From JAQBQZ01 sp964554765 (lineage in GTDB: Bacteria; Patescibacteriota; Minisyncoccia; Phycocordibacterales; CAIRYW01), in the NCBI GenBank assembly GCA_964554765.1, contig CAZKPS010000022.1, positions 1 through 7,338 on the forward strand: 7,338 nt of DNA, given 5' to 3'. Both the position numbers and the translations under genes were made by a program. The stretch's first letter is position 1. Each line of letters begins with the position of its first letter. Below are positions 1 through 5,019 of this stretch, one piece after another. Under the pieces are notes generated by a model. That model did not search any database and was not told where the DNA came from. It saw only the letters and a program-made list of their open reading frames with translations.

Positions 1-1
1 T

Positions 2-457
2 ATCTTATTTGAAGAATTTGATATTGAAGGTAAAAATGAAAAAGAAATACAAGAATTTTTTAAGGACAAAAATGTAGTTCAGGTGACTGGAGGAAATACA
101 TTTTACCTATTAAAGTCTGTTCGTGAAAGCGGATTTGATAAGGTATTAAAGAACTTACTCAACAATGGTCTAGTATATATTGGTAGTAGTGCAGGATCAT
201 ATATAATGTGCCCAACAATTGAAGTTGCAGGATGGAAGATGGATAGAGACCGGCATGGACTCACAGATTTTACAGCACTTGGCTACATTCCTTTTCTACT
301 CAAATGCCACTACACAGATGATAGCAAGGAAGATGTTTTAGAAAAAATAAAAGATTTAAAATATCCACTTAGAATCCTTCGAGATGATCAAGCTTTTCTT
401 GTGGAGGATGATCGCGTCACTTTTATTGGAGACGAAGGGGAGGTGATTCTTAAATAA
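2..457 (+). CDS. Peptidase E-like (S51 / class I glutamine amidotransferase-like) protein, 5'-truncated
   Basis: The reading frame is open from the left edge to a TAA, giving 151 visible residues. Family members are usually about 200-230 residues, so the N-terminal third is missing; the GTG at 83 is an internal codon, not the start. Recognisable pieces are VTGGNTFYLL, the nucleophile elbow GSSAGS (nucleotides 182-199; the Ser before Ala-Gly is the expected S51 nucleophile, as in GWSAG of PepE), the later LKCHY with the candidate catalytic His, and DDQAFLVED near the C-terminus. S51 enzymes are cytoplasmic serine peptidases acting on N-terminal Asp dipeptides or on cyanophycin. The substrate here cannot be told, and a non-peptidase member of the fold is possible. 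It is the only plus-strand gene and converges with the tRNA region. No clear terminator follows it. Confidence 0.85.
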   Translation: MLFEEFDIEGKNEKEIQEFFKDKNVVQVTGGNTFYLLKSVRESGFDKVLKNLLNNGLVYIGSSAGSYIMCPTIEVAGWKMDRDRHGLTDFTALGYIPFLLKCHYTDDSKEDVLEKIKDLKYPLRILRDDQAFLVEDDRVTFIGDEGEVILK

Positions 458-624
458 TTAAAACTTGAATTTTTAAATAAACTCTCGCCTACCGGAATCT
501 CTTCCTCGACCCAATTCAATAAAACACATTTGCAACCTTACAGGTTCAGATCACTCATAAAATTCTGTTGAAATTTTGTGCGACCCCGACTCGCGCCGCC
601 GCGCTCCGTCTAAAGGTTCTAAAC

Positions 625-847
625 TCGGGTCCCGCCCTTCACCTTCTTACAGAAGCAGTATACCTTTTGGTTAAAATTTTCTTAAAATCAATTTTAGCTC
701 AAAAGGTCTTGTGGTCGGGTCCCAATCCCCGACCTCACCTCCCAGACTCGAACTGGGTCACAGGTATTTTTCTGCTGGAAAATTCTCTGACCGTGTCTCG
801 GACCGTCGTCCTCTGACGTTCCAGTCGGGTCCCACCCCAACTTCACC
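625..847. repeat. Three diverged copies of a short TCGGGTCCC...TCACC repeat
   Basis: Copies lie at 625-643, 715-739 and 825-847. Each begins with the exact 9-mer TCGGGTCCC and ends with TCACC, with 5-11 C-rich variable bases between. The second forms a perfect 7-bp hairpin (GGTCGGG 713-719 with CCCGACC 728-734). The third forms a 7-bp stem with one G-U pair when read on the minus strand (823-829 with 836-842). The first folds poorly. Spacings of about 90 and 110 nt and the sequence divergence argue against a CRISPR array; small mobile hairpins or slippage products fit better. Confidence 0.55.
662..707. repeat. Long interrupted hairpin
   Basis: ACCTTTTG (662-669) pairs with CAAAAGGT (700-707), and TAAAATT (672-678) pairs with AATTTTA (690-696). 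The two helices are bridged by a G-C and a G-U pair with one bulged T at 699. The loop is 11 nt (679-689). No U-tract follows on either strand, so it is not a convincing intrinsic terminator. It lies downstream, in minus-strand terms, of the broken tRNA pieces. Confidence 0.65.
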
Positions 848-880
848 CATCCCAAATCTCACCCTCACTTACAAAAGAAA

Positions 881-1045
881 AAGATTTTGTTAACTAAAAT
901 TTACTGATGAATGATTCCCTTTCACAGAGCCGCCTCCCAGACTCGAACTGGGGACCCTCACTTTACAAAAGTGTAGCTCTACCAACTGAGCTAAGGCGGC
1001 TCTGTGAACATGAATTCATCAGTAAATTTTAAACAACAAAATCTT
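881..1045. repeat. Inverted repeat enclosing the intact tRNA-Thr
   Basis: Outer arms 881-912 and 1014-1045 are 32 nt each with 29 complementary positions: 18 bp perfect, a 3-nt mismatch, then 11 bp perfect. Inside a small asymmetric internal loop (8 versus 5 nt) is a perfect 8-bp helix, TTCACAGA (921-928) with TCTGTGAA (1001-1008). It stacks directly on the 7-bp acceptor stem. Altogether 44 pairs place the tRNA at the tip of a long stem. The arms almost coincide with the ends of the 169-nt segment that splits the other tRNA-Thr copy, as terminal inverted repeats would. No target-site duplication is visible. On the minus strand the distal arm runs into a T-rich tract (CTTTTTCTTTT), so it might also act as a transcription terminator. 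Confidence 0.85.
928..1000 (-). tRNA. tRNA-Thr (anticodon UGU)
   Basis: The cloverleaf is complete: a perfect 7-bp acceptor stem (GCCGCCT with AGGCGGC), D-arm GCTC/GAGC with AGTTGG in the loop, an anticodon arm with loop TTTGTAA giving anticodon TGT (plus-strand 965-967), a 5-nt variable region, and T-arm CCCAG-TTCGAGT-CTGGG. The outermost anticodon-stem pair (27-43) is A-A, and the other four pair. The discriminator is U and no CCA is encoded, so CCA must be added enzymatically. It reads ACA codons (with wobble, possibly ACG). The base before G1 (A) would pair with the discriminator and the flanks extend the acceptor helix by 8 bp, an unusual substrate for RNase P. It lies downstream of rpsB-tsf on the same strand and may be read through from that operon. 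Confidence 0.96.
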
Positions 1046-1056
1046 CTGTAGCTCTA

Positions 1057-1089
1057 TTTACCCGTCAAATTTTACTAAATTTGCTCGGG
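1057..1089 (-). repeat. 33-nt hairpin inserted in the D-loop of the broken tRNA-Thr
   Basis: On the minus strand this segment starts CCCG and reaches CGGG four bases before its end. Between them CAAATTT and AAATTTG form a 7-bp helix closed by an AGTA tetraloop, giving 11 pairs with a small internal bulge. It sits exactly between the pieces matching tRNA bases 19 and 20. A second reading is that CCCGAGC supplies a substitute D-stem (GCTT with GAGC), in which case the hairpin lies just past the D-arm. The exact match of the following 10 bases to tRNA 20-29 favours insertion. Confidence 0.6.
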
Positions 1090-1113
1090 CCAACTAAGCT
1101 TTGGCGGCAATTA

Positions 1114-1476
1114 TTATTTTGTTTCTCGATATCCCTCGATGTGCTTTAGAAAGAGCGATACAGAACCTTTGTTCTTTGGAATATCCCTTCCTTTTACCGC
1201 ATCGACAATATGAGATATCTTAGGATACACTACTTCTCTCACTTTTTCAAATGTTTTTACCCCTTGCTTCACAGCGAGAAAAGTTGCAACATTCACAGCC
1301 TTTCTGGGCATCTCTTTTGCTGATTCAGTAATACCTTTTATCTTTTCCTTTAGAGAATGTTCACTGACATGAGATATATCTACAAAAGCACACCCCTTCT
1401 CGAGTTCTCTCTTTTTATTCCAAAAAAGGAAAATAATCCCTACAAGTGAAACAAAGAAAGTGATTGAGGTAAACAT
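1114..1476 (-). CDS. Small membrane-anchored hypothetical protein downstream of tsf
   Basis: The product is 120 residues with no recognised family. Residues about 3-19 (TSITFFVSLVGIIFLFW) form one membrane segment, followed at once by positive residues (NKKRE), so the remaining, mostly charged and probably helical part should lie on the cytoplasmic side. It has a soluble, Lys-rich body with no Cys pairs or catalytic motif. The ATG lies 5 nt after the tsf stop codon, so it is very likely translated from the rpsB-tsf transcript. AAGG about 10 nt upstream of the start, inside the end of tsf, is the nearest thing to a Shine-Dalgarno in the window. Function is unknown; no ribosomal role should be assumed from position alone. 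Confidence 0.75.
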   Translation of the reverse strand: MFTSITFFVSLVGIIFLFWNKKRELEKGCAFVDISHVSEHSLKEKIKGITESAKEMPRKAVNVATFLAVKQGVKTFEKVREVVYPKISHIVDAVKGRDIPKNKGSVSLFLKHIEGYRETK

Positions 1477-1481
1477 ATGAT

Positions 1482-2066
1482 TTATGCCTTAGTGGTAAAC
1501 CGCGCAAACTTACCTACCTGAACTTTTTCACCGAATTTTTGGATTGCGTTAGAGATCTTTGTTGCTACAGTTACCGCATCATCTTTGATAAAAGGCTGTT
1601 CGAGGAGTACCATTTCTTTGAAGTATGAATTGATTTTTCCTTCGAGGATCTGTGCTTTAAGATTTTCTGGCTTACCTTCAAGCTCTTTTTCGAATACCTC
1701 TTTTGCTTTGCTCTTTGCAGCTTCATCAACCTGATCCATAGAGAGAAATTCAGGTCTCGTCGCAGCTACCTGCATTGCAATATCATAAGCTAGCGCTTTA
1801 AATTCTTCGTTTTTAGCTACGAAATCAGTCTCACACCAAAGTTCTACCATAGCACCTACTTCTCCTGATGTGTGGATATATGCCTGTACTACACCTGCAC
1901 CGAGTTCTCGATCACCTTTCTTTTCAGCAATTTCAGCACCCTTCTTCTTTAGAAGTACAAGAGCCTGCTCGAAGTCACCTCCAGCATCCTCAAGAGCTTT
2001 TTTACATTGCATAATAGATACACCTGTTTTGTCTCGAAGTTCTTTGATTTGTTCTGTAGTAATCAT
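1482..2066 (-). CDS. tsf: Translation elongation factor Ts (EF-Ts)
   Basis: EF-Ts exchanges GDP for GTP on EF-Tu in the cytoplasm. The product is 194 residues, the short form (similar to Thermus and plastid types, against about 283 in E. coli), with a single compact core and no long dimerisation insert. The N-terminal UBA-like domain carries IKELRDKTGVSIMQCKKAL (residues 8-25, matching the family pattern RxKTGxxxxxCKKAL). The nucleotide-exchange signature TDFVAKN is at residues 80-86. The C-terminal core includes EMVLLEQPFIKDD (151-163), typical of the family. It follows rpsB by 45 nt, the classical order. No Shine-Dalgarno is visible upstream of the ATG. A TATAAT at 2079-2084 on the minus strand could give a minor internal promoter but has no good -35. 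Confidence 0.97.
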   Translation of the reverse strand: MITTEQIKELRDKTGVSIMQCKKALEDAGGDFEQALVLLKKKGAEIAEKKGDRELGAGVVQAYIHTSGEVGAMVELWCETDFVAKNEEFKALAYDIAMQVAATRPEFLSMDQVDEAAKSKAKEVFEKELEGKPENLKAQILEGKINSYFKEMVLLEQPFIKDDAVTVATKISNAIQKFGEKVQVGKFARFTTKA

Positions 2067-2111
2067 ATAAATAACAAAATTATAAAATAATACGGGTAAA
2101 ACCCCGCTTAA

Positions 2112-2816
2112 CTATGCAAGAAGTGTGCCTTTTTTATACGCATCTCGAATGTGAGATACAAAGTATTCAATACTTGCTTTTGAAGCATCGTTTGCAGCAA
2201 TAGGATAATCAACACCCTTTAGGTCATTATCAGAGGATGATATTGACAAAATAGTAACACCTGACTGTTTTGCCTCTGCTACTGCGATGTTTTCCTTCTT
2301 TGCATCTACAACAAAAATAGCTGCTGGAATCTTTTCTACACCTTTTAGACCTTCGAACATCTGTGTGAGTGTCTCGATTTCTCGGTCAAACATAAGTCGC
2401 TCTTTCTTTGTATATTTCAAAAGCTCACCCTTTTCCTTCTTTGAAATAAGATCTGCGAGTCTGTGAGTTCTTTTTTTGATTTCAGGGAAATTAGTGAGAG
2501 TTCCTCCAATCCATCGACTAGCGACAAATGGCATATTGATACTCTCAGCATAAGTCCGGACAATATCCATAGCCTCACTTTTACTTGAGACAAACATAAT
2601 CGTCTTCTTCTGCCGAGCAAGTTCAGTTACAAATTCTTCTGCTTTTTTGAGCATTTCTTCTGTCTTTTCGAGGTCAATAACCTCAGTCATGTTTTTAACA
2701 CCACAAATAAGTGACTTAAATGATGGATGTCGTCGAGATCGCAAAAACCCAAAATGTGCCCCAACCTTGAGCATCTCCTGAATCTTCGGTGAAAGTGTAT
2801 TTGTTTTATCTGTCAT
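2112..2816 (-). CDS. rpsB: 30S ribosomal protein S2
   Basis: S2 binds the 30S head-body junction late in assembly and is needed with S1 for initiation in many bacteria. With ATG at 2816 the product is 234 residues, close to the usual length. Signatures are VGAHFGFLRSRRHPSF (residues 18-33), ASRWIGGTLTNFPEI (99-113), the central coiled-coil region (about 118-150), FVVDAKKENIAVAEA (168-182), and DYPIAANDASKASI (203-216). An in-frame TTG six codons upstream (2834) would add VVCCD, which resembles no S2 N-terminus, so ATG is preferred. There is no Shine-Dalgarno. tsf follows on the same strand, then a small membrane protein. Confidence 0.97.
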   Translation of the reverse strand: MTDKTNTLSPKIQEMLKVGAHFGFLRSRRHPSFKSLICGVKNMTEVIDLEKTEEMLKKAEEFVTELARQKKTIMFVSSKSEAMDIVRTYAESINMPFVASRWIGGTLTNFPEIKKRTHRLADLISKKEKGELLKYTKKERLMFDREIETLTQMFEGLKGVEKIPAAIFVVDAKKENIAVAEAKQSGVTILSISSSDNDLKGVDYPIAANDASKASIEYFVSHIRDAYKKGTLLA

Positions 2817-2824
2817 ATCACAAC

Positions 2825-2853
2825 ATACTACCAAAAAAGCCTAATAATTGCAA
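2825..2853 (-). promoter_or_regulatory. Putative rpsB promoter
   Basis: On the minus strand TTGCAA (2848-2853) and TAGTAT (2825-2830) are spaced by exactly 17 nt, each matching 4 of 6 consensus positions. The -10 ends 8 nt before the rpsB ATG, so transcription would begin at or within a couple of bases of the start codon. In such AT-rich DNA a chance match is quite possible. Confidence 0.35.
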
Positions 2854-2884
2854 ATGGCAAGGTACTATAGATACCTTGCCATTT
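2852..2884 (-). terminator. 13-bp hairpin between the secreted-protein gene and rpsB
   Basis: AAATGGCAAGGTA (2852-2864) and TACCTTGCCATTT (2872-2884) are perfectly complementary, with a 7-nt loop. It begins 20 nt after the stop of the upstream gene, the right place for an intrinsic terminator. The U-tract on the minus strand is poor (TTTGCAATTATT). It is also 36 nt upstream of the rpsB start, so an S2 leader or operator role is possible if transcription of rpsB starts above it. Confidence 0.6.
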
Positions 2885-2904
2885 TAACTATATATCTAAA
2901 TGCT

Positions 2905-3804
2905 TTATTGAGATTCCTTGTAGTTAGGTGCACTCAGACACTGAGAGTAAACATGAGACTCGTCCGAAGCACCATCAGGAGCCAAGAGGACACCGTCCTT
3001 GCAAGTCAAAGTGAGAGCATCACACGTCTTACCTACCACAACACGGTCCTTATAGAATTTGAAAGATTCACCATCTCTCAAACTAATCCCGTCTCGATCT
3101 TCACAGTCGGCAGTCTGTGTACATGATGTAGGTGCACTCGGACCACCCACCGCAGTCAACTTCTGATCCTTACAAACAAATTCTTGTGTCTGGCATTTAC
3201 CCTTATCTGCACCTTTTGTGATTTTTGAAGATACGATAGTTGATTCACCGTCAAGGACAACACCATTCTCAGAGAAACACACAACATCGTTAGTCGTAAG
3301 CTTCACACTACTCCAGTCAAGCCACCCGACCACATCAGACCCCCACGCGAATCCTCCAAATTTTTTTCCATCAGATGTTATACCGTACACAGGTGATTTG
3401 CCACCACTACTAAGACTGATCCAGCCATCCCACCCACCTCTGTTATCAATAGTCTTGTAAGTAAGAGGGAACATTACCGATATCGCTCTCGCCCACCCAG
3501 TAAGACCACTGTCAGTAAGTTTTGCATTTGTTCCTATTGACGAGTCAGGGAAACCAGAAAGTCCTCCAAACTTTATCCACCCGATGTTAGACGACCATGC
3601 ATATCCGACGAGATTGTTTGATGCGTCCACTGTCACACCACCATCATTAAAAGAAATCCACCCTACATTACTAGACCAGGCATATCCAACCAATCTTTTA
3701 GTTGCATCAGTTGCATTTACGGAATATGCACCAATTAAAGCAAGAACCAAAACACTTATAATAGTTATAATTGATTTTGAATATTTTTTCTTAAAAAAGA
3801 CCAT
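2905..3804 (-). CDS. Secreted protein with GYAW/GWI repeats and Cys-rich C-terminal repeats
   Basis: From ATG at 3804 the product is 299 residues. A basic start (FFKKKYSK) and hydrophobic stretch IITIISVLVLALIGAYSVNA make a clear signal peptide, with likely cleavage after VNA near residue 31. Two strong repeats follow, GYAWSSNVGWISF (40-52) and GYAWSSNIGWIKF (68-80), and two degenerate ones, GGWDGWISL (123-131) and GGFAWGSDVVGWLDW (150-164). The C-terminal part holds two copies of a Cys unit: C176...DGES...C204...C211KD and C234...DGES...C261...C268KD...C289. All eight Cys lie in the exported portion, suggesting four disulphides. No C-terminal anchor is seen. Such repeats are common in exported Parcubacteria proteins of unknown function; a surface role is inference. 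A TTG 8 codons upstream (3828) is rejected because ATG directly precedes the basic n-region. Confidence 0.85.
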   Translation of the reverse strand: MVFFKKKYSKSIITIISVLVLALIGAYSVNATDATKRLVGYAWSSNVGWISFNDGGVTVDASNNLVGYAWSSNIGWIKFGGLSGFPDSSIGTNAKLTDSGLTGWARAISVMFPLTYKTIDNRGGWDGWISLSSGGKSPVYGITSDGKKFGGFAWGSDVVGWLDWSSVKLTTNDVVCFSENGVVLDGESTIVSSKITKGADKGKCQTQEFVCKDQKLTAVGGPSAPTSCTQTADCEDRDGISLRDGESFKFYKDRVVVGKTCDALTLTCKDGVLLAPDGASDESHVYSQCLSAPNYKESQ

Positions 3805-3830
3805 AGAAATATAAATAAATGATTGCAATA

Positions 3831-3858
3831 ATTATAGCATCAGTACAGAGATTAACAA
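3831..3858 (-). promoter_or_regulatory. Extended -10 promoter of the GYAW-repeat gene
   Basis: On the minus strand TGCTATAAT gives a perfect -10 (3831-3836) with the extended TGn element, and TTGTTA (3853-3858) lies 16 nt upstream as -35. The predicted start near 3824 leaves a leader of about 20 nt with no Shine-Dalgarno. Confidence 0.65.
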
Positions 3859-3906
3859 TTTAATTATCCACTTTTTGCAACTAAACAGATTATCCTATCC
3901 ACAAGC

Positions 3907-4440
3907 TTAATAAAGCTCTGGATTTTCTAAATGAAGAAGCGCCATTTTAACCGCACTTTTATTAAATGCAGTTCGATTCATTCTGCCTTTTGTGAGAATA
4001 CTGATGAGACCCTCGTGTTCTCCTAACTTCTCATGATGAGTTAGTCCAGCAGCCTTCATAGCCTGACTTCCATCAAGTCCCTTATTAAGAATTCCATCCA
4101 TGGCAACCTTCGGCCATTCACACGCTTCTGAAAGCCCGAGATGGACTTGTGTGCCATCCCATATAGCACACACTGCCACTTCCATATATCCAGATTTGGT
4201 TTGTGGTACCACCATAAGTCCACCTTCAATTCCAAATCCATAATCATTACCTAGATATGCCTGCTTTGCCCGATCGATGGCACCAGCCACCGTCTCATCT
4301 ATGCTTTTTGGATGACCAAACTCTTCTACTTTTACATCCACACTCACAACCTCTACCCCTTCGAACATTGGATAATCAAGAAGTAGTTCAGCAACCGCAT
4401 TTACCTTTGTCTTATTTTTTGACCCTACTCCGATTTTCAT
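3907..4440 (-). CDS. yjjX: Inosine/xanthosine triphosphatase, YjjX/DUF84 family (NTPase_I-T)
   Basis: Cytoplasmic house-cleaning phosphatases of this family hydrolyse ITP and XTP made by purine deamination, limiting their entry into nucleic acid. The product is 177 residues, near the E. coli length of about 170. Visible motifs are the N-terminal GSKNKTKVNAV loop (residues 6-16), PKSIDETVAGAIDRAKQA (44-61), the acidic YGFGIEGGL (67-75), HEKLGEHEGLISILTKGRM (136-154) and NRTAFNKSAVKMAL (155-168). The ATG lies 7 nt after the stop of the peptidoglycan-binding gene, so it is translated from the same message. It is the last gene of the photolyase cluster. The family is well supported; exact nucleotide preference is not shown by sequence. 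Confidence 0.93.
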   Translation of the reverse strand: MKIGVGSKNKTKVNAVAELLLDYPMFEGVEVVSVDVKVEEFGHPKSIDETVAGAIDRAKQAYLGNDYGFGIEGGLMVVPQTKSGYMEVAVCAIWDGTQVHLGLSEACEWPKVAMDGILNKGLDGSQAMKAAGLTHHEKLGEHEGLISILTKGRMNRTAFNKSAVKMALLHLENPELY

Positions 4441-4447
4441 AAATATA

Positions 4448-4972
4448 TTATTTTGAATTCACAAACTCTCGTGTCACTGGACCAAAATATCCCGAAGCAG
4501 GTGTAATACCATTAGCCTTTTGGAATTTGATTAGAGCTGCACGCGTTGCATTGCCGAAATATTCTGTCTCGTTACCAGTCGATCCAAACCCACTCTCTCT
4601 TACAATATATCCATGAGTATTAAGATATGTCTGAAGAAGTTTAATCTGGGGTCCGCTCACACCATACCCAAGATTGGTATCAAATAGATGGTGTGGTGTG
4701 ACAGGTACAGAAGAAGTCGCGACCACTGTTGATGTAGTCGTCGCAGCTGATATAGTGACTGTAGGAATATTTATAGGTATTTCAGATGGAGTAGTATGCA
4801 CCCGAGTAATACTCTGTGTCTGTATTTGTACACCAGGAGTATTACCAAAAGTCATTACTGTAGTTTGATTATAGTGTGCATAAGCATTCTCTTTCACATT
4901 GTCGATACTCCCCACAAACCAAACACTTACTGATAATGCAAATAAAAAACCAATATTAAAAATATTTTTCAT
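4448..4972 (-). CDS. Secreted peptidoglycan-binding domain protein
   Basis: From ATG at 4972 the product is 174 residues. Residues 1-22 (MKNIFNIGFLFALSVSVWFVG) form a signal peptide or N-terminal anchor. Residues about 35-93 are a Thr/Ser/Val-rich low-complexity linker (TVTISAATTTSTVVATSS). Residues 97-171 form one PG_binding_1 domain: GPQIKLLQTYLNTHGY, then the ETEYFGNATRAALIKFQKAN helix and ITPASGYFGPVTREFV. No catalytic domain is attached, so it probably only binds cell wall. The frame stays open upstream to 5119, but that extension overlaps the DUF2177 gene and has no signal-like start, so it is rejected. It sits 47 nt downstream of DUF2177 and 7 nt upstream of yjjX. Confidence 0.9.
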   Translation of the reverse strand: MKNIFNIGFLFALSVSVWFVGSIDNVKENAYAHYNQTTVMTFGNTPGVQIQTQSITRVHTTPSEIPINIPTVTISAATTTSTVVATSSVPVTPHHLFDTNLGYGVSGPQIKLLQTYLNTHGYIVRESGFGSTGNETEYFGNATRAALIKFQKANGITPASGYFGPVTREFVNSK

Positions 4973-4979
4973 ATATTCA

Positions 4980-4988
4980 AGTATACCA
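4980..4988 (-). promoter_or_regulatory. Possible internal extended -10 element before the PG-binding gene
   Basis: TGGTATACT on the minus strand has the TGn element and a 5-of-6 -10 match, ending 7 nt before the ATG. No good -35 is seen (CTTTTC/TTTTCC at the right distance). If used, it would give a leaderless transcript for the last two genes of the cluster. Confidence 0.3.
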
Positions 4989-5019
4989 GAATCTATACTC
5001 TGGAAAAGGTAGTCGATGT

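Larger units (their letters stand above)
458..927. other. Gene-poor, hairpin-rich intergenic stretch holding tRNA fragments
   Basis: No convincing protein gene is seen here. Two short plus-strand frames (568-816 and 711-893) overlap each other, resemble no protein I recognise, and run through tRNA-derived sequence. The stretch holds a 6-bp hairpin (559-577), a 17-bp interrupted hairpin (662-707), three copies of a TCGGGTCCC-led repeat (625-643, 715-739, 825-847), and two pieces of a broken tRNA-Thr (738-757 and 861-877). A local GC-rich patch (580-610) contrasts with the AT-rich surroundings and has no assignable role. Confidence 0.7.
738..1108 (-). pseudogene. Broken tRNA-Thr copy interrupted by three insertions
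   Basis: Four pieces match the intact tRNA-Thr at 928-1000, in the same order and strand. 1090-1108 matches tRNA bases 1-19 (16 of 19 identical). 1047-1056 matches bases 20-29 (10 of 10). 861-877 matches bases 30-47 (17 of 18, one A missing). 738-757 matches bases 49-68 (20 of 20). The pieces tile the tRNA with no overlap and only one base unaccounted for, but are separated by insertions of 33 nt (1057-1089, D-loop), 169 nt (878-1046, anticodon stem) and 103 nt (758-860, before the T-arm). The last four acceptor bases are not recognisable and the anticodon-arm piece has lost a base, so this copy should be non-functional even if the insertions were removed. The intact tRNA-Thr lies wholly inside the middle insertion. 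The matches are direct; the insertion history is inference. Confidence 0.75.

Noticed and set aside
625..847. TCGGGTCCC repeats as a possible CRISPR array
   Set aside because: Only three diverged copies with a 9-nt exact core and irregular spacing, and no cas genes in the window.
568..893. Two overlapping plus-strand reading frames in the GC-rich intergenic stretch
   Set aside because: They overlap in different frames, resemble no protein I recognise, and cross the tRNA T-arm fragment and hairpin repeats.
878..1046. A group I or archaeal-type tRNA intron
   Set aside because: It lies at 29/30 in the anticodon stem rather than the anticodon loop, contains a whole tRNA, and shows no group I core that I can recognise; the outer tRNA is also damaged elsewhere.
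1046..1108. A second functional tRNA starting GCCGCC upstream of tRNA-Thr
   Set aside because: After the D-arm there is no 7-nt anticodon loop, T-arm or acceptor 3' strand within tRNA length.
2079..2084. TATAAT between rpsB and tsf as a tsf promoter
   Set aside because: No acceptable -35 or extended TGn element, in a very AT-rich 45-nt gap inside a classical operon.
2817..2834. TTG start extending rpsB by six residues
   Set aside because: The added VVCCD is unlike any S2 N-terminus, and an ATG follows directly.
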